A stretch of 64,000 nucleotides of DNA from Meandrina meandrites (GCA_963693305.1 OY855912.1:6362001-6426000); one strand, 5' to 3'; positions 49,301 through 59,617 are shown, counted from the first letter of the stretch. A program made the numbers and translations. The notes: a model not told the origin generated them from the sequence alone.

Positions 49301-52300
49301 CTTCACTTTTTTGTGTAAAGGGTGATTGATTATTTCATGTAAATAGTACCTGAAATGTCCTGACATGAATCTTCGCTGGTTCTACAGTATAAACACTCTG
49401 TTCATGGACAACGACAGCAGGAGAATCAGAATTAAAAGAACCTACAGAGGAAAAACAATAATCATGACAAGTTATTCAAAGAGTTCATGAGGCTCTAAAA
49501 AAACTTTCCTACTTAGCAGGCCTTCTGACAGGGTGCGGGAGTGCGGGACCGCACAATTCGGTCAAACCCGCACAATCCCGCACAATTCCTGAAAATCTGC
49601 GAAATCCCGCACAATATTGAAAGATTTGCTGAAAAAAACTAATTAAATCAGTATTCCTATCGATTGCCGAGACTTCAAGAAGGTTTATAGGCTATGTTTA
49701 GGCTATTTATCTTCCAAAACAATGGAGAAGTCCGCCACTTTCCGCGACTGAAAAGCTCGAGTGGATATAAACATTGAAGTACATGTATTTGTTACTGAAC
49801 GGTACCCTGTGCGTGACATTGTGGAAAAAGGCGGTGTTTATATTTTCCCAACTATTTTAATTTTGCTCGTTCGGTCTCTTAACAAAACCACAAACGATCC
49901 TTAAAATAGATAACAAATGATGTGTAACTCGGACATTTCACGCTCGTCTTGGCTGTTACAACAGTTGTCGGCGCGATAGCTTTTGTAGACAACGCCGTGT
50001 CGCCGTTTAAAGTGCATGTTTCCTTCAAAAAAGTCATGCCGCTTTTTTCCCAATGCGCTCGCTTCCTCGTTCAGTTTAAATATATACACCGGACAGCAAA
50101 GACGAAAGGCCGAAGCAATGTATCACTGCGCCGAAATGGCTGTCAATTTGTCACAACTTTTAAAATATTTTCGCAAAGGCGAACGCACTGATCAAATTAG
50201 CAAATTGACAAACAAAAGCGCTGCAACTTCGGGCAAGAGAAAATCATTAACATCTGATCAAGAAACAGAGTTTATTTTTTTGTTTGATCCAAGTGAAGGA
50301 CGTTTTAATTCAGGAATACAAGTTCTACGCTCTTATCTGTCTTATATCTACTGTAAGTTTTTGCTAAAAATAAAGTGTTGTCAAATTTCATTTAGCAAGC
50401 AAAGAAATTTGCATACTGATCTCGGCTCGTTGTTGTGGTTTTTGCAGCAATTTAAGACATTTTTGTGTGAAGAAAATGTAAATCTTTACTGACAGGAAAA
50501 TATTCACTTTGCCTATCGAAGAAAGTAGAACTTGTTCATATTGGAAACCTTTTATTTCGAGGTGGAATTACGGTTTGTTTTAAAACTTCATCGATCGTGT
50601 CACGCAACGTGAATCTGTTGATACAATTAACTTTGGCCAAAATAGTCGCAAAATGGAGAATGTTGGTTAACGTTAATTGCCAAAGTAAGAAAACAATAGT
50701 TGTCTTTTTCATTTATCCAGAATTTCTTTCTTGTCAGGTTTTTTTTGGGGGGGCCTTGTAATTGCATATATACTAATATTTGACTGTTCACACGATTGCG
50801 CAGTCCCGCACAATTCCCGCACAATCGCCGTTTTTCAGCGCACAATTTGTCTCCCAAAACCCGCACAATTTTCTTTTTTTTCCCGCACCCTGTCAGAAGG
50901 CCTGACTTAGAGACTATCCAGAAGAAGCGGCCAGCCCCCAAGGCTACATATTACATGAAAATGGCGCACCTTGAAGTTTTTACATGTAGCCCAAATCACC
51001 CACATTCGTTATTCATAACCCAATGCAATCTTAACAGTCCTTTTGCCTTTCTTGGTTTATTTCACCTCTATTCTGGTTGTTTTCGTTTTTAACCTTAGTT
51101 TTAGGTTTTGTTTTCATGCACTGCAAAAAAAAGCTCCTTTAAAAAAAGCAAAACCTTACCTTCTGCTCTGACCATGCTCTTGTCGCTTGCTACTTCATAT
51201 ACTACTACTTTTTTACCATTCCATATTGCTGTGTGAGTCTAAAACAACCAAACAGAATTAAGATTAATTAACACTTGTGTCATCTTACCAACTGAGAAGG
51301 GCTTCATTTGTAGGTGTACCACAAAAAAAAACATTTTTTGTGGGAAATGCACAAGTCTGATTTTAATGACAAGGTGATCATTGACTATGATCAATGGGAA
51401 CAAGAGCAAGTTGCAAAAACCTCACCTTTGTTACAAATACTCCCTTGATATGAATATCTGTCTTGAGGTCTTGATGATAACCAGTTGTAAAATTTTCAAT
51501 TGCCAGTTGACTTGGGGAAACTTGAACTGCTGTTACCTGAATCATAGTAAGGTTCACAATAACTATTTAACATCTTTCTTCATTATGACATGGTATGCAT
51601 GCAATGCCAGATGGAAATGAAATTACAATAATCGTAACCTCATTTACTTCTAGCTTGATCTCTCGCTGCAATAAGTACTTTTTTATCTCCTTATTATTAC
51701 GAGAATGATAAGCATGTATCTGTTGTGGTTCAATTTTATCCTTGGTTCAAATTTTATTTTCCTTTGTTTTAAACTCACTATCATACATTACCATATCCAA
51801 AAACAAAGGAAAATAAAATTTGAACCAAGGATAAAATTGAACCACAACATATCCCTGTGAAGGAAAGTTCTTGGAGAGCTACTTGTATCACCAATGGGAG
51901 TTGTACTTATCACTTACCTCATGGTTATAGTGAGCATTCATAACTTGTTCATTCAGAATAATCACAGTTTCTCCACTATTCACAGCCAAAAGACTCTTGT
52001 TGCCACCCCACTGAAAGACATAAGAGAAATCCGTGTAATCTATATTGCAACCAGTACTGTAACTGATTGATTATTTAATCAAATTCTCAAAAATACATGC
52101 AGGGTATGCGTAAATCCTAGGCTTATAGAGTGAACAAAATAATTTCAAAAAGCTGTAGACCATTTTCTTATAACATCTTCAGGTACAGTATGTCCACTGC
52201 TAGTCTTGTGGGTACCTCAGTCTGGAGATGAGCACGCGCACACACCTGAGCATAGTAAGTCCATTTTCACTATTAAACATACTTCGAACACTCGCAGATA

Positions 52301-55300
52301 AGCCACACCCCGAATTTAGCAACTCAAATTTTGGAAAAAAAGTTGGTTTGAAAAAAGTCAAGAGAAATCAAAAGTCTAGTCTTTAGAAGTGGTTAGAGGT
52401 CTTTTTCTTTCTTTTTTTTTCTCCATGTGTACCTTTTCTATGCTTCAGAAGGTTTGTTTTAACTTTGTATAAGACCGTTTAAATGAAAACTATCAAGCAA
52501 TATAGAGGTCTTTTTCATTGAACATAAACTTGCTCTCAATTCTTTGCTCTTTTATTTACAGAAGAAACATCATGTCCAACCACTTTGACATGATCGACTT
52601 TTTTTTTTGTATTTGTTGACAGGTATTTCTTCATTCAACACAGTTGTTCCATAAAATTTCACATGACAACAAGAACATGTTCATTGCTTCATTTGTGGGA
52701 TGTTCATAGCTTAGTATGTGGGTTCATGGGGTTAAGTAGATCTGGAGCGGAAAACTGGATCTTACAGTACTTTTTCCAAATGTTCTCATAGATAAGTCAC
52801 ACCCCCAGTTTTGAACGGTGATTTTTGGTAAAGAGTTGTGGCTTATCTGTGAGTGTTTAAGGTAATTATCGTAATTAAGTTTGTGCATTCAATTCAAAAT
52901 CTGGAGGTGAGAGCTCCTCGTCTTGGGCAAGATACTTTACTCCCACAGTTCCTCCCTTGACCAAAGTGTGGCAATTGGTAACAGCAAATTGTTGGGGTTA
53001 CCAAGCAAGTGATGGACACTACACTGTAGTTGTTTCATGCTACAGTTTAGGAACCAGCTCGAGTTATGGATGATGCCTCCTTTTGTTAGTATGCATGTGT
53101 CGTCATCACAGGATAGTCAGAAAGCTAAGTACTTGCCAGGTTTCCTGCACAACTATCCTGTGACGCACAGAACATGTGCACACTAACAAAAGGAAGCACA
53201 TGGTCCACTTGGCTTCTGTAAACAACAGCTATGAGATCACTCTTTTTTTTTTCTTACCTGTATCTGGGACAATTGTGATTCTCCCTCCAAAACAGCTGGT
53301 GATTGAAGCTCCCATTTTTCTTGTCCTTCCAGCTTCCTCTGTTGTGGTTTCGTCACAACATGTTTCCACATAGCCACTTTTCCCTTGTTTGTTCCCCCAG
53401 CCAGAATCCCTGGTGTTTTAAAATAGCATTGTTCAACACTGTCTACAAACTTTTACTTCAATGGAGCACATGCCACCAGTGTTTAAAAATGCAGTCACCT
53501 TTAACAGAAATGAATCACAATGGAGCCTAGCACTTAACATTTAAAACGTCCACAGACATGTTACCCTTACCTTTAACTTTATTGAATGATATACAGTTGA
53601 CAACCTCACCAGGTTCAAAACCACTACCATCAACTGAAAGTATATAATTGTCATTCTGCTCTAGATGCCACATCCTGGACAAAAATAAAAACAAAGTTTG
53701 CAAGTTACTTTCAACCGATAAAAAAGTTGTCAGAAGTACCCTAAAAATATGTCATTTGTTGCTGTCGTTAATATTTCATGGCTTGGTAAATGGTTTGAAC
53801 TATAGATAAGTAAAAAGAGCTCAATTCTGATAAGTAAAAGTGCGCACAAAGGAGAATAAATAAAATTAATGTATACATGAAGTTTTCAATTAAACCCACT
53901 CATGAAGGACAGAACGATTCAATTAAAAAAAAGGTTTCTCTTGGAAAACAGTCATCAAATCAGTAAACAAACTTAACTCAATAAAAAGAATGTGTAATTT
54001 TACCTGACAACATTCTCCCCTGATGCTGTTGCTAACACTTGCCTACCAGCCCAGATTATTTGGCTTTTACCAGGTTGGCCACTAAGTTTTACCTATTTGT
54101 AAAACAAAACTTTTGATGACTATAATGACAAATGTTAACACTTACTTACAAATATGTATTCAGTATGGATTTTTAAAAAGCTCTAGATCTACTTAACCCC
54201 ATGAACCCACATACTATAGACTGTTTCTTGAAGGAAAAGCTACACTGGCATCAAAAAACAAAACAACTGTTTGCAAGTACTTTGCAATGTGTCCCAACCG
54301 AGCTGTGCCAAGTCATAACAAGAAAAAAAATGATTTTTTGTAAGATGCATGTAACTTCCTTCTAATTTTGTCAAAAATTGCAGCTTTTTTAATCTGTAAT
54401 TTTCACAAGACAAAAAACATTTTCTTGAGCCAGGATTTGCATCTCTCAAGAAAAAAAAATCATGTCTTGACAGGAAGGAGACATTACTTTCTTACTTGTA
54501 CACTTATTTTATCAGTGCTGTATTTCACAGTTTGCAGTGTTAGCAAATCAATTAACACTTATTTACAATGTATATACTATATTTTTATATATAAATTCCA
54601 ATCTTTGGGTATACAGTCAACTCTCTGTCAACAGACACCTTTATAAAATGGACACCTCTGTAACACGGCATGTGATGTTGCTCCCATCCCTGCCCTTTTT
54701 CAGTCATTTTAATGTAACTAAATTCCCTATAAGATGGACACCTGTCAAAAATGGACAGTTGGCGCTGGTACCGATGGTGTCTGTTTAGAGAGAGTTGACT
54801 ATAAAGCATTTATTTTGAATTTTTATTTGCGGGGGGGGGGCTCTTACCTTAGCTACTTCTGACGTAGTGCCATCATGGGCCACTCTGTGCTGTGAAAGAA
54901 TCAATCCTTCTGTTACCACCACAATCATGTCCTTTCCCTCGCTGTACAATAAGAACTTGACAGGTCCTTCGGCAGTGAAACACTGCGTACAACGGCCTTT
55001 ATCATCCACAAAGTACACAGAGCCTGCATTGAACATGAAATACAGATGTACAGTGTTATCATGTGTCAAGATACAATGCAGTTTGACATTATTACAACAA
55101 AACATTAATTTTGCAAACATTAGAATGCAGTAGAATGGCAAACAGGTAAGTATAAACTTAAAGTGGTTAACATAACAGAAAAAAGTTTCTCACAAGTAAA
55201 AGAATAGGGTACCCAAAGCATACATGTGTGGGATATGTTATGGTTTAAATTTTACCTTGGTTTAAAATTTTTCAAACCAGTTTGATTTATATTTTCCTTT

Positions 55301-58300
55301 GATTCAGATTATGATAATCAATATAAGACAATGAGAACTAAAAATCAAACTGGTTCGAAAAATTTTAAACCAAAGAAAAATTTAAACCACAACAGATACA
55401 ACTCATTTGCATAACTCATTTGCATTAACAGACTTACAACCCAATCACGTCAGTGTGCAATACCACAGGTGCGATGCCACAGGTATCCCACACTAAAGAA
55501 TTTAACTAACATTTCTACAAAATAATAGAGTGACGTGCAACTCTCCAAAACCTACCATCTACAACTCCAAAAAAGAAAGAATAATCAGATGATGTGTTTG
55601 ACGTGCTTTTATTGCTCTTTCGCCAACTTAACATGTCCAATGCGGCCTCGTCTCCTGCCACAGCTGCTTTTGCCAAGCTAGCCATGTCACTGTAAAATGT
55701 AATTACAACTGCAGTGACTTGAGGTCAGGATAAGCAACAAAAAAGGACGAAAAGTAATAACTGAGCTATATAAAAAACACCAGAGAATACAAACAAAGTA
55801 ATAAATAAAAACACTGAAAATTAAATTTCTAGGCCTTTTGGCTAAGATATGAGATCAACAATTTAAAATCAATACAGGCAAGCCGCCAGTCTGCACAAGA
55901 TTATGAAGGTCAAGCCCAAGTGCAATTCTGCTGTCCTGTGTTACCCCTTTTAAGTCAAGCCAATTTTTGTAAAAACTATCTAAAAATATGTACAAACTGA
56001 CTCAAACTTTCACTTCCTGACATATATTTATACTCACTACTCAGGTGTTGTTGGTGGCTTAAAGACACAAGCTGTAATTGGCGATGAGGTATCATGTTGA
56101 TATAATGGAGATTGCTGTAGTCTGCCCTTTTGATCTGCTTTCCAGACTGCTAATATCCCATTCTACATGCAAGAGCAGCAATAAGAAGTAAATAAGAATT
56201 TTTGCAAAAGTACATGTACAGCGGAAGAAATGTTATTATTCAGTAACTGTCAAATACTGGATAACTGAGTAGCAGACATAAGAATTAAAAACAACACCCT
56301 GAACAAGCCCTCCTACTCAAAATTGGCTTTAAATTCCAATACTTCAGTTTTTTAGGCAATCTAAGTGCCAGTAACTAAACCCACCCTATTATAATTGTAC
56401 TGTTCATAAGAATACATCTACTAAGTTGTCCAATAATATTAGACCAGGCCAGGGTTGTTCAAAAGGTGGATAACACTATTCACTGGATAAATCATTATTC
56501 ACTGGATAGTGTAGTTTGTTTTTTTAACACGTTCAGTACCGCTCAAAAGTAAGTTGACAGTCCCTCACATCTTGAAACTTGATTTTTGAAAATTTCCACT
56601 GTCCACTGAATAGTGATTTATTCAGTGGACAGCATTATCCACCCTTTGAACAACTGGAGCCAGAATGAGTTATTAAACTCTCTACAGCTCTTTTTGAATC
56701 ATTACTTGTGCCAGAGAATTAATAAATCTTTTAAGAGAATAGCAGCCCACCCCTGCTAAGACATATGACCCATTTTTATGGCAGTATAGGCTTGTACAGT
56801 TGTAGTACTTCAGTGTATCCCCTCAATGGAACATTAAATAACTGTTAGATAAAATAAATGTACCTCATCACTGGTAACAAGTCTATTTCCATTGTTACTC
56901 CACTGTATAACCTTGACTGCAGACTGATGAATGGACGAAGCCTCATGCAACTCATGGTCATGTTCATTCCAAATTAATACATCGCCACTCTGCCAGCCGA
57001 TTGCAAGTATCTTTCTTACAGGATGCCACACAATAGCTGTTACTATGCTAGAACGTTGGATCGATGAATCTTCAACAAGCTCACCCTGGTTTAGGTGGAA
57101 ATAATAAAGTATTACCTTCCATGGGCAGACACTTTTAATTAACAATCATGGTCCCATCCATATACAAACGCTACTTCAATTTTAACATCCTATAAGCAAA
57201 AATTCCTTCACTTCTTTAGCTCCCAAGAATAAATAAAGAATGTCTGCTTACAGGAGGTTTAACTCTTAATATATATTTAAAGTATTGAAAAAGAACATGA
57301 GATATCCCTATTACTGATGCATGATATACCTGAGAATAATGGAACAAAGCTAAACTACACATACTCTAGTCACTGTAGAGAATGATCCCATTTCATAAAT
57401 AGTAACCAACTTTCACCAAAGTTTAGTCCCAGGGTGGGACGTTTGAGTCCCAGTGGATATGTTGTGGTTTAAATATATCTTGGGTTTAATTAAAATTTTT
57501 CAAACCAGTCTGATTATGGTTTCCCTTTGTTTAACATTATGATAATGAATTAATACACCCAATGGTTTAACATATAATATGCGCAGATATATTTGCGAGT
57601 TGCGTAGTATTTTGTCAGCTTGTATTATATGTTAAACAATCGAATAAGGGATTTATTATTCCACTCATAAAATAAAGTTTGGTTCGGCCATTTAGTCGCT
57701 CCACTTTTAGTCCGTATTTTTGCACTGTTCTACAGTGTAATAACGTGGCATATTTTGCATGTTCTTTTGCCTTAATATGGTAAAATGGTACAATAGTGGA
57801 ATAATAATAATAATAAAAAATTTAAACTAAACCAAAACTAAATTCACACCACAACAGATACATATGTACTCGGGCCTTATTTGAGCTACACAGGAATTTG
57901 CCTATGGAGAGGGCATGGGTTTTAGGGACCTCCTATTTGACAATTTAGGACTGTCTTAGCAGGTGTTTTGGAATATTGAGTTGGGGGAGAGGTGATGGCA
58001 CAAAGCCCACACCTCCCACCAAATGTAGCCCGGGTTTGAATCCAGCCAGGTGCATATATATTACAGCAGATTCAGGTTGAGCATTGAACAGTCTCAGTTG
58101 CCTCGTTCATTGTCACGGTTGAACTGATTGCGTTCCAAAGCAAAAAGACTGACGTTGCTAGGTGGGAATGACAACAATCTGTCTGGGAAAAGGATGTTGC
58201 CTCTCAATGTAATCAATCAACAGTAACAAGGAAAACGACAACTGAGACCGTTGAATGCTCAACCTGCATCCGCTGTATATGCGGTCCGAGTCTGTTGTTA

Positions 58301-58986
58301 GTTCTCTCCTTGCCACAAGGGTAGTTCTCCCTGTACTCCAGTTTTTCTCCCTCCTGAAAAAACTAGCATTTCCAAATCCCAATTCAACCCCGAAAAATGA
58401 CCCATATGAAAACTAGCTAGAGCTGATACAGTTCCCTCCCTGAATATTGTAACTTTTCTATGGAAAATGTTATGTGCTTCCTAAACAGCCTGGTACAAGA
58501 ACACAGGAGGACATTTGGGGAGTTAAAAAAGTTTATGCAAACCTGAGCTGCAGGCAAGGCTTTACATAATTATGTAGTTCTAAATTCTCCCAAATTTTAT
58601 TTAGTGTACGCTTCAGTTTACGTAAACATTTCTGTGACTGTGTTTGCATTGCTTCAAGCAAAACAACAAATTATCACAGTGTGTTTTATAAACATGATAG
58701 TAAAGGGTGCTGAGGTATTCTTATGTAACATTATACGTACATGATCACTGAAGTACCTCTATTGTCCATTGTTTACACAAAGATCCAATTATTTTGACAT
58801 GTATTGTACTGGGATATTATTGTTATTATAATACCATACCTCATCAAGATAGAAGTTAACGGAACCTCCTACATCTGGCTCGTTTTTTGAGGCAACTGCC
58901 AAAAGAGGATAACTGTTGTGCCAAGCTATATCAGTTTGTAACGCTGCTGAAGGAGCTTGAATCTTATGATCAAAGTATACCGCCAT
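34324..58986 (-). CDS. IFT140: Intraflagellar transport protein 140 homologue (IFT-A core), 33 exons
   Basis: Exons 5' to 3': 58840-58986, 56864-57085, 56038-56162, 55556-55689, 54848-55023, 54004-54092, 53571-53674, 53258-53409, 51918-52010, 51426-51536, 51160-51238, 49350-49441, 48847-48974, 48067-48184, 46952-47269, 46371-46458, 46215-46258, 45797-46020, 45118-45295, 44154-44237, 43694-43800, 42896-42991, 42301-42433, 41440-41511, 40813-40884, 40333-40406, 38799-38853, 37701-37883, 37040-37237, 36129-36341, 35544-35710, 35050-35191, 34324-34548. Total 4443 nt, 1480 residues (human 1462). Residues ~1-640 form WD40 propellers ([29 protein letters not shown]); from about 790 to 1400 there are TPR-like helical repeats ([54 protein letters not shown]); the tail is acidic. 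It is an IFT-A subunit for retrograde transport and membrane-protein entry into cilia. Divergent from B9D1. Introns host two tRNA-Met genes and many repeats. Confidence 0.97.
34643..34745 (-). repeat. SINE-like repeat, copy 2 (head lost)
   Basis: On the minus strand, GGAATTTGTTCT, GAGTTCAACTCCTTGGTCAC and CCTTCCGCCAG match the body of the repeat at 20290-20452 in the same order. The tRNA-like head is absent or too diverged. Last IFT140 intron. Confidence 0.55.
35833..36020. repeat. 28-bp minisatellite
   Basis: The landmark AAGCGCG (or a variant) falls at 35853, 35881, 35909, 35937, 35965 and 35993, an exact 28-nt period. Consensus unit: about AAGCGCGGGAAAA followed by an RTGTTACC block and GGCGG. 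IFT140 intron between exons 30 and 31. Confidence 0.95.
37545..37610. repeat. Perfect 26-bp inverted repeat (palindromic element core)
   Basis: Arms 37545-37570 and 37585-37610 are exact reverse complements over 26 bp (containing GGGCTCGTCACGCGTTCC) with a 14-nt spacer. The GACGAGCCCAAA motif is shared with the foldback at 47457-47554, suggesting one family. IFT140 intron 28. Confidence 0.9.
38115..38335. repeat. Degenerate GGGATACGGGATATTTA repeat block
   Basis: Five or six irregular copies of a GG(G/T)ACGGGATATTT-like unit alternating with AAAAATTAA-type spacers. IFT140 intron 27. Family not identified. Confidence 0.6.
39610..39681 (+). tRNA. Initiator tRNA-Met (CAT), copy 1
   Basis: 72 nt folding into a full cloverleaf: acceptor AGCAGAG/CTCTGCT, anticodon stem CTGGG/CCCAG with loop CCCATAA (CAT anticodon, with C at position 33, an initiator hallmark), T stem CGAGG/CCTCG with loop ATCAAAA. 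The T-rich stretch from 39685 fits a Pol III terminator. It lies in IFT140 intron 26, antisense to that gene. Confidence 0.95.
39944..40015 (+). tRNA. Initiator tRNA-Met (CAT), copy 2
   Basis: Identical in its 72 nt to the copy at 39610-39681, again with initiator features (C33, A-rich T loop) and a following T run (about 40019-40026). Identity against diverged flanks suggests selection or gene conversion. Confidence 0.95.
43893..43921. repeat. (AAT)n microsatellite
   Basis: About nine AAT/TAA units in the intron between IFT140 exons 20 and 21. Confidence 0.9.
44021..44105. repeat. 20-bp AT-rich tandem repeat
   Basis: Unit TAAATTAAACGATATTATAA repeated about 3.5 times without mismatch in the core copies. 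Same intron as the (AAT)n tract. Confidence 0.95.
44778..44903. mobile_element. Foldback repeat family B, copy 2
   Basis: Starts GTTTCTATCGAGTTATAGAA and contains GAAGTTTGGGAGAACGAG and its mirrored TTCTTCCAAACTTTC, as in 30910-31052. The right terminal TCGATAGAAAC is missing. IFT140 intron 19. Confidence 0.75.
47457..47554. mobile_element. 98-bp palindromic MITE-like element
   Basis: Ends GTCTCCTTCGCAGCC and GGCTGCGAAGGAGAC are exact inverses, and most of the 98 bp pairs (CTCGTCACGCAACG with GTTGCGTGACGAG). It would form a near-complete hairpin. IFT140 intron 14. Confidence 0.9.
47784..47945. repeat. Small element with CAGGGCTGCCAC-type ends
   Basis: Left end CAGGGCTGCCAC and right end GTGACAACCCTG are imperfect inverses, enclosing a C-rich block. 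IFT140 intron 14. Non-coding. Confidence 0.5.
49517..50904. mobile_element. 1.39-kb DNA transposon, 24-bp terminal inverted repeats, 6-bp TSD
   Basis: The ends are exact 24-bp inverses (CAGGCCTTCTGACAGGGTGC.. and ..GCACCCTGTCAGAAGGCCTG). ACTTAG flanks both sides (49511-49516 and 50905-50910), a 6-bp target duplication. Both subterminal regions are packed with CCCGCACAATTC-like motifs in both halves. The centre has only short frames, the longest being 158 codons on plus (50016-50492), basic and with no family I recognise. It looks non-autonomous or decayed; superfamily undetermined. IFT140 intron between exons 11 and 12. Confidence 0.93.
51717..51854. mobile_element. MITE family A, copy 2 (best-preserved arms)
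   Basis: Nearly perfect hairpin of about 138 bp: CTGTTGTGGTTCAATTTTAT at the left is mirrored at the right (ATAAAATTGAACCACAACA), and similarity continues inward to TTCCTTTGTTTT/AAAACAAAGGAA. IFT140 intron 9. Confidence 0.9.
52287..52859. mobile_element. 573-bp element with AACACTCGCAGATAAGCCAC ends
   Basis: The left end and the complement of the right end (GTGGCTTATCTGTGAGTGTT) match at 19 of 20 positions. An internal GATAAGTCACACCCCC motif repeats the end sequence. No long frame. The ends recall pogo/Tigger-like MITEs, from memory only. IFT140 intron 8. Confidence 0.75.
52713..52743. repeat. 31-bp motif, inverted partner at 54185-54215
   Basis: A 31-bp stretch (AGTATGTGGGTTCATGGGG..) is exactly reverse-complemented at 54185-54215, 1.5 kb away in another IFT140 intron. 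It lies inside the 52287-52859 element, so the distant match is probably a fragment of a related element. Confidence 0.8.
53074..53198. mobile_element. 125-bp foldback element
   Basis: TGCCTCCTTTTGTTAGT at the left is mirrored by ACTAACAAAAGGAAGCA at the right with one mismatch; CAGGATAGT/ACTATCCTG pairs further in. IFT140 intron 8, close to exon 8. Confidence 0.85.
54185..54215. repeat. Inverted copy of the 31-bp motif at 52713-52743
   Basis: Exact reverse complement over 31 bp. Intron between IFT140 exons 5 and 6. Confidence 0.8.
54612..54803. mobile_element. Short Tc1/mariner-like MITE
   Basis: Inverted ends ACAGTCAACTCTC and GAGAGTTGACTATA, with AGACACC/GGTGTCT just inside and TA on both sides. 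TA target sites and CAGTC-type ends fit the Tc1/mariner/pogo group; it has no coding sequence. IFT140 intron 5. Confidence 0.7.
55232..55399. mobile_element. MITE family A, copy 3
   Basis: Foldback with GGTTTAAAATTTTTCAAACC arms, outer ends GGATATGTTATGG and CCACAACAGATAC. IFT140 intron 4. Confidence 0.88.
56448..56662. mobile_element. Foldback family D, intact copy
   Basis: Ends GGCCAGGGTTGTTCAAAAGG and CCTTTGAACAACTGGAGCC form inverted repeats; GGTGGATAA and TATCCACC follow, and CACTGGATAAAT/ATTTATTCAGTG pairs inside. Related to 18515-18977. IFT140 intron 2. Confidence 0.85.
57455..57861. mobile_element. MITE family A, copy 4, interrupted by a nested element
   Basis: Outer ends GGATATGTTGTGG and CCACAACAGATAC match the other copies, but the element is 407 bp instead of about 140-170. 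The extra centre (about 57540-57815) has its own inverted features: TTTAACATATAATA/TATTATATGTTAAA and TTATTATTCCACT/AGTGGAATAATAA. IFT140 intron 1. Confidence 0.8.
58051..58282. mobile_element. 232-bp foldback element
   Basis: The left arm GCATATATATTACAGC..GGTTGAGCATT..CTCAGTTG is mirrored by CAACTGAG..AATGCTCAACC..GCTGTATATGC. About 60 bp of imperfect stem. IFT140 intron 1. Confidence 0.8.
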
Positions 58987-59617
58987 GACAAGTTAACACA
59001 AATCAGCTAGTTTAAATCAAGCCCAGCCAGGACAAGTGTTTTTTTCCTCATAAAATCGTGTATGGTGGACAATTTCTGTGATGTCGTTTGTGTGTAATAT
59101 GGCATCTACATATGCACGAGGAAAATCTTGATCTTCCAGCTGGGAATAGATAATTACTCGCTGGTAATATCGAGTTTCTTCCAAAACGAACTAAAGCAGC
59201 TGTCTGTTTCAAAGGCAAGTAGTATGTACTGTAAATCCTCTTCTTTTGTCCAAAGGTCTCCCGTTTAATACAGCCCCAACGAAAGACTAACGGAAAATTA
59301 AGGCAAACCAATACAGGCCTCTCACGTCAATAGCAACCACACTGCACTGTTGCCACGTAAAGTTGTCCCTCGTTTTAAGGAAGATACCTTCAAAGAACCA
59401 CCAATATTTGCCAACGGTTGTACTGAATAACTCCTTCACAGTGATCTCCTCTGGTTAAAATGTCCAACTTGTACAAAATATGCGAATTTCAGGCCATTTT
59501 TTCACCTCTCTTCGTTAAAACAAGCGCTGAAAAAATTCGTAAAAGCCCGGATATGCTATTTTTGTTTGTATCGCCGCTGACTAGTGCCTAGCAACGACCA
59601 CCTGCGCAAAATTCAAA
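58987..59617. promoter_or_regulatory. Divergent IFT140/B9D1 promoter region
   Basis: 631 bp separate the start codons of two divergently transcribed ciliary genes. No coding exon or repeat was recognised inside. A candidate X-box lies at 59583-59595, and a GTTGCC half-site at 59349-59354. The region presumably contains both core promoters. Confidence 0.7.
59583..59595. promoter_or_regulatory. Candidate RFX/X-box
   Basis: AGTGCC-T-AGCAAC: the right half is a perfect RGYAAC half-site, the left matches GTNRCC at 4 of 6. It sits 23 nt upstream of the B9D1 ATG. X-boxes bound by RFX factors control many ciliary genes in animals. Confidence 0.4.
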
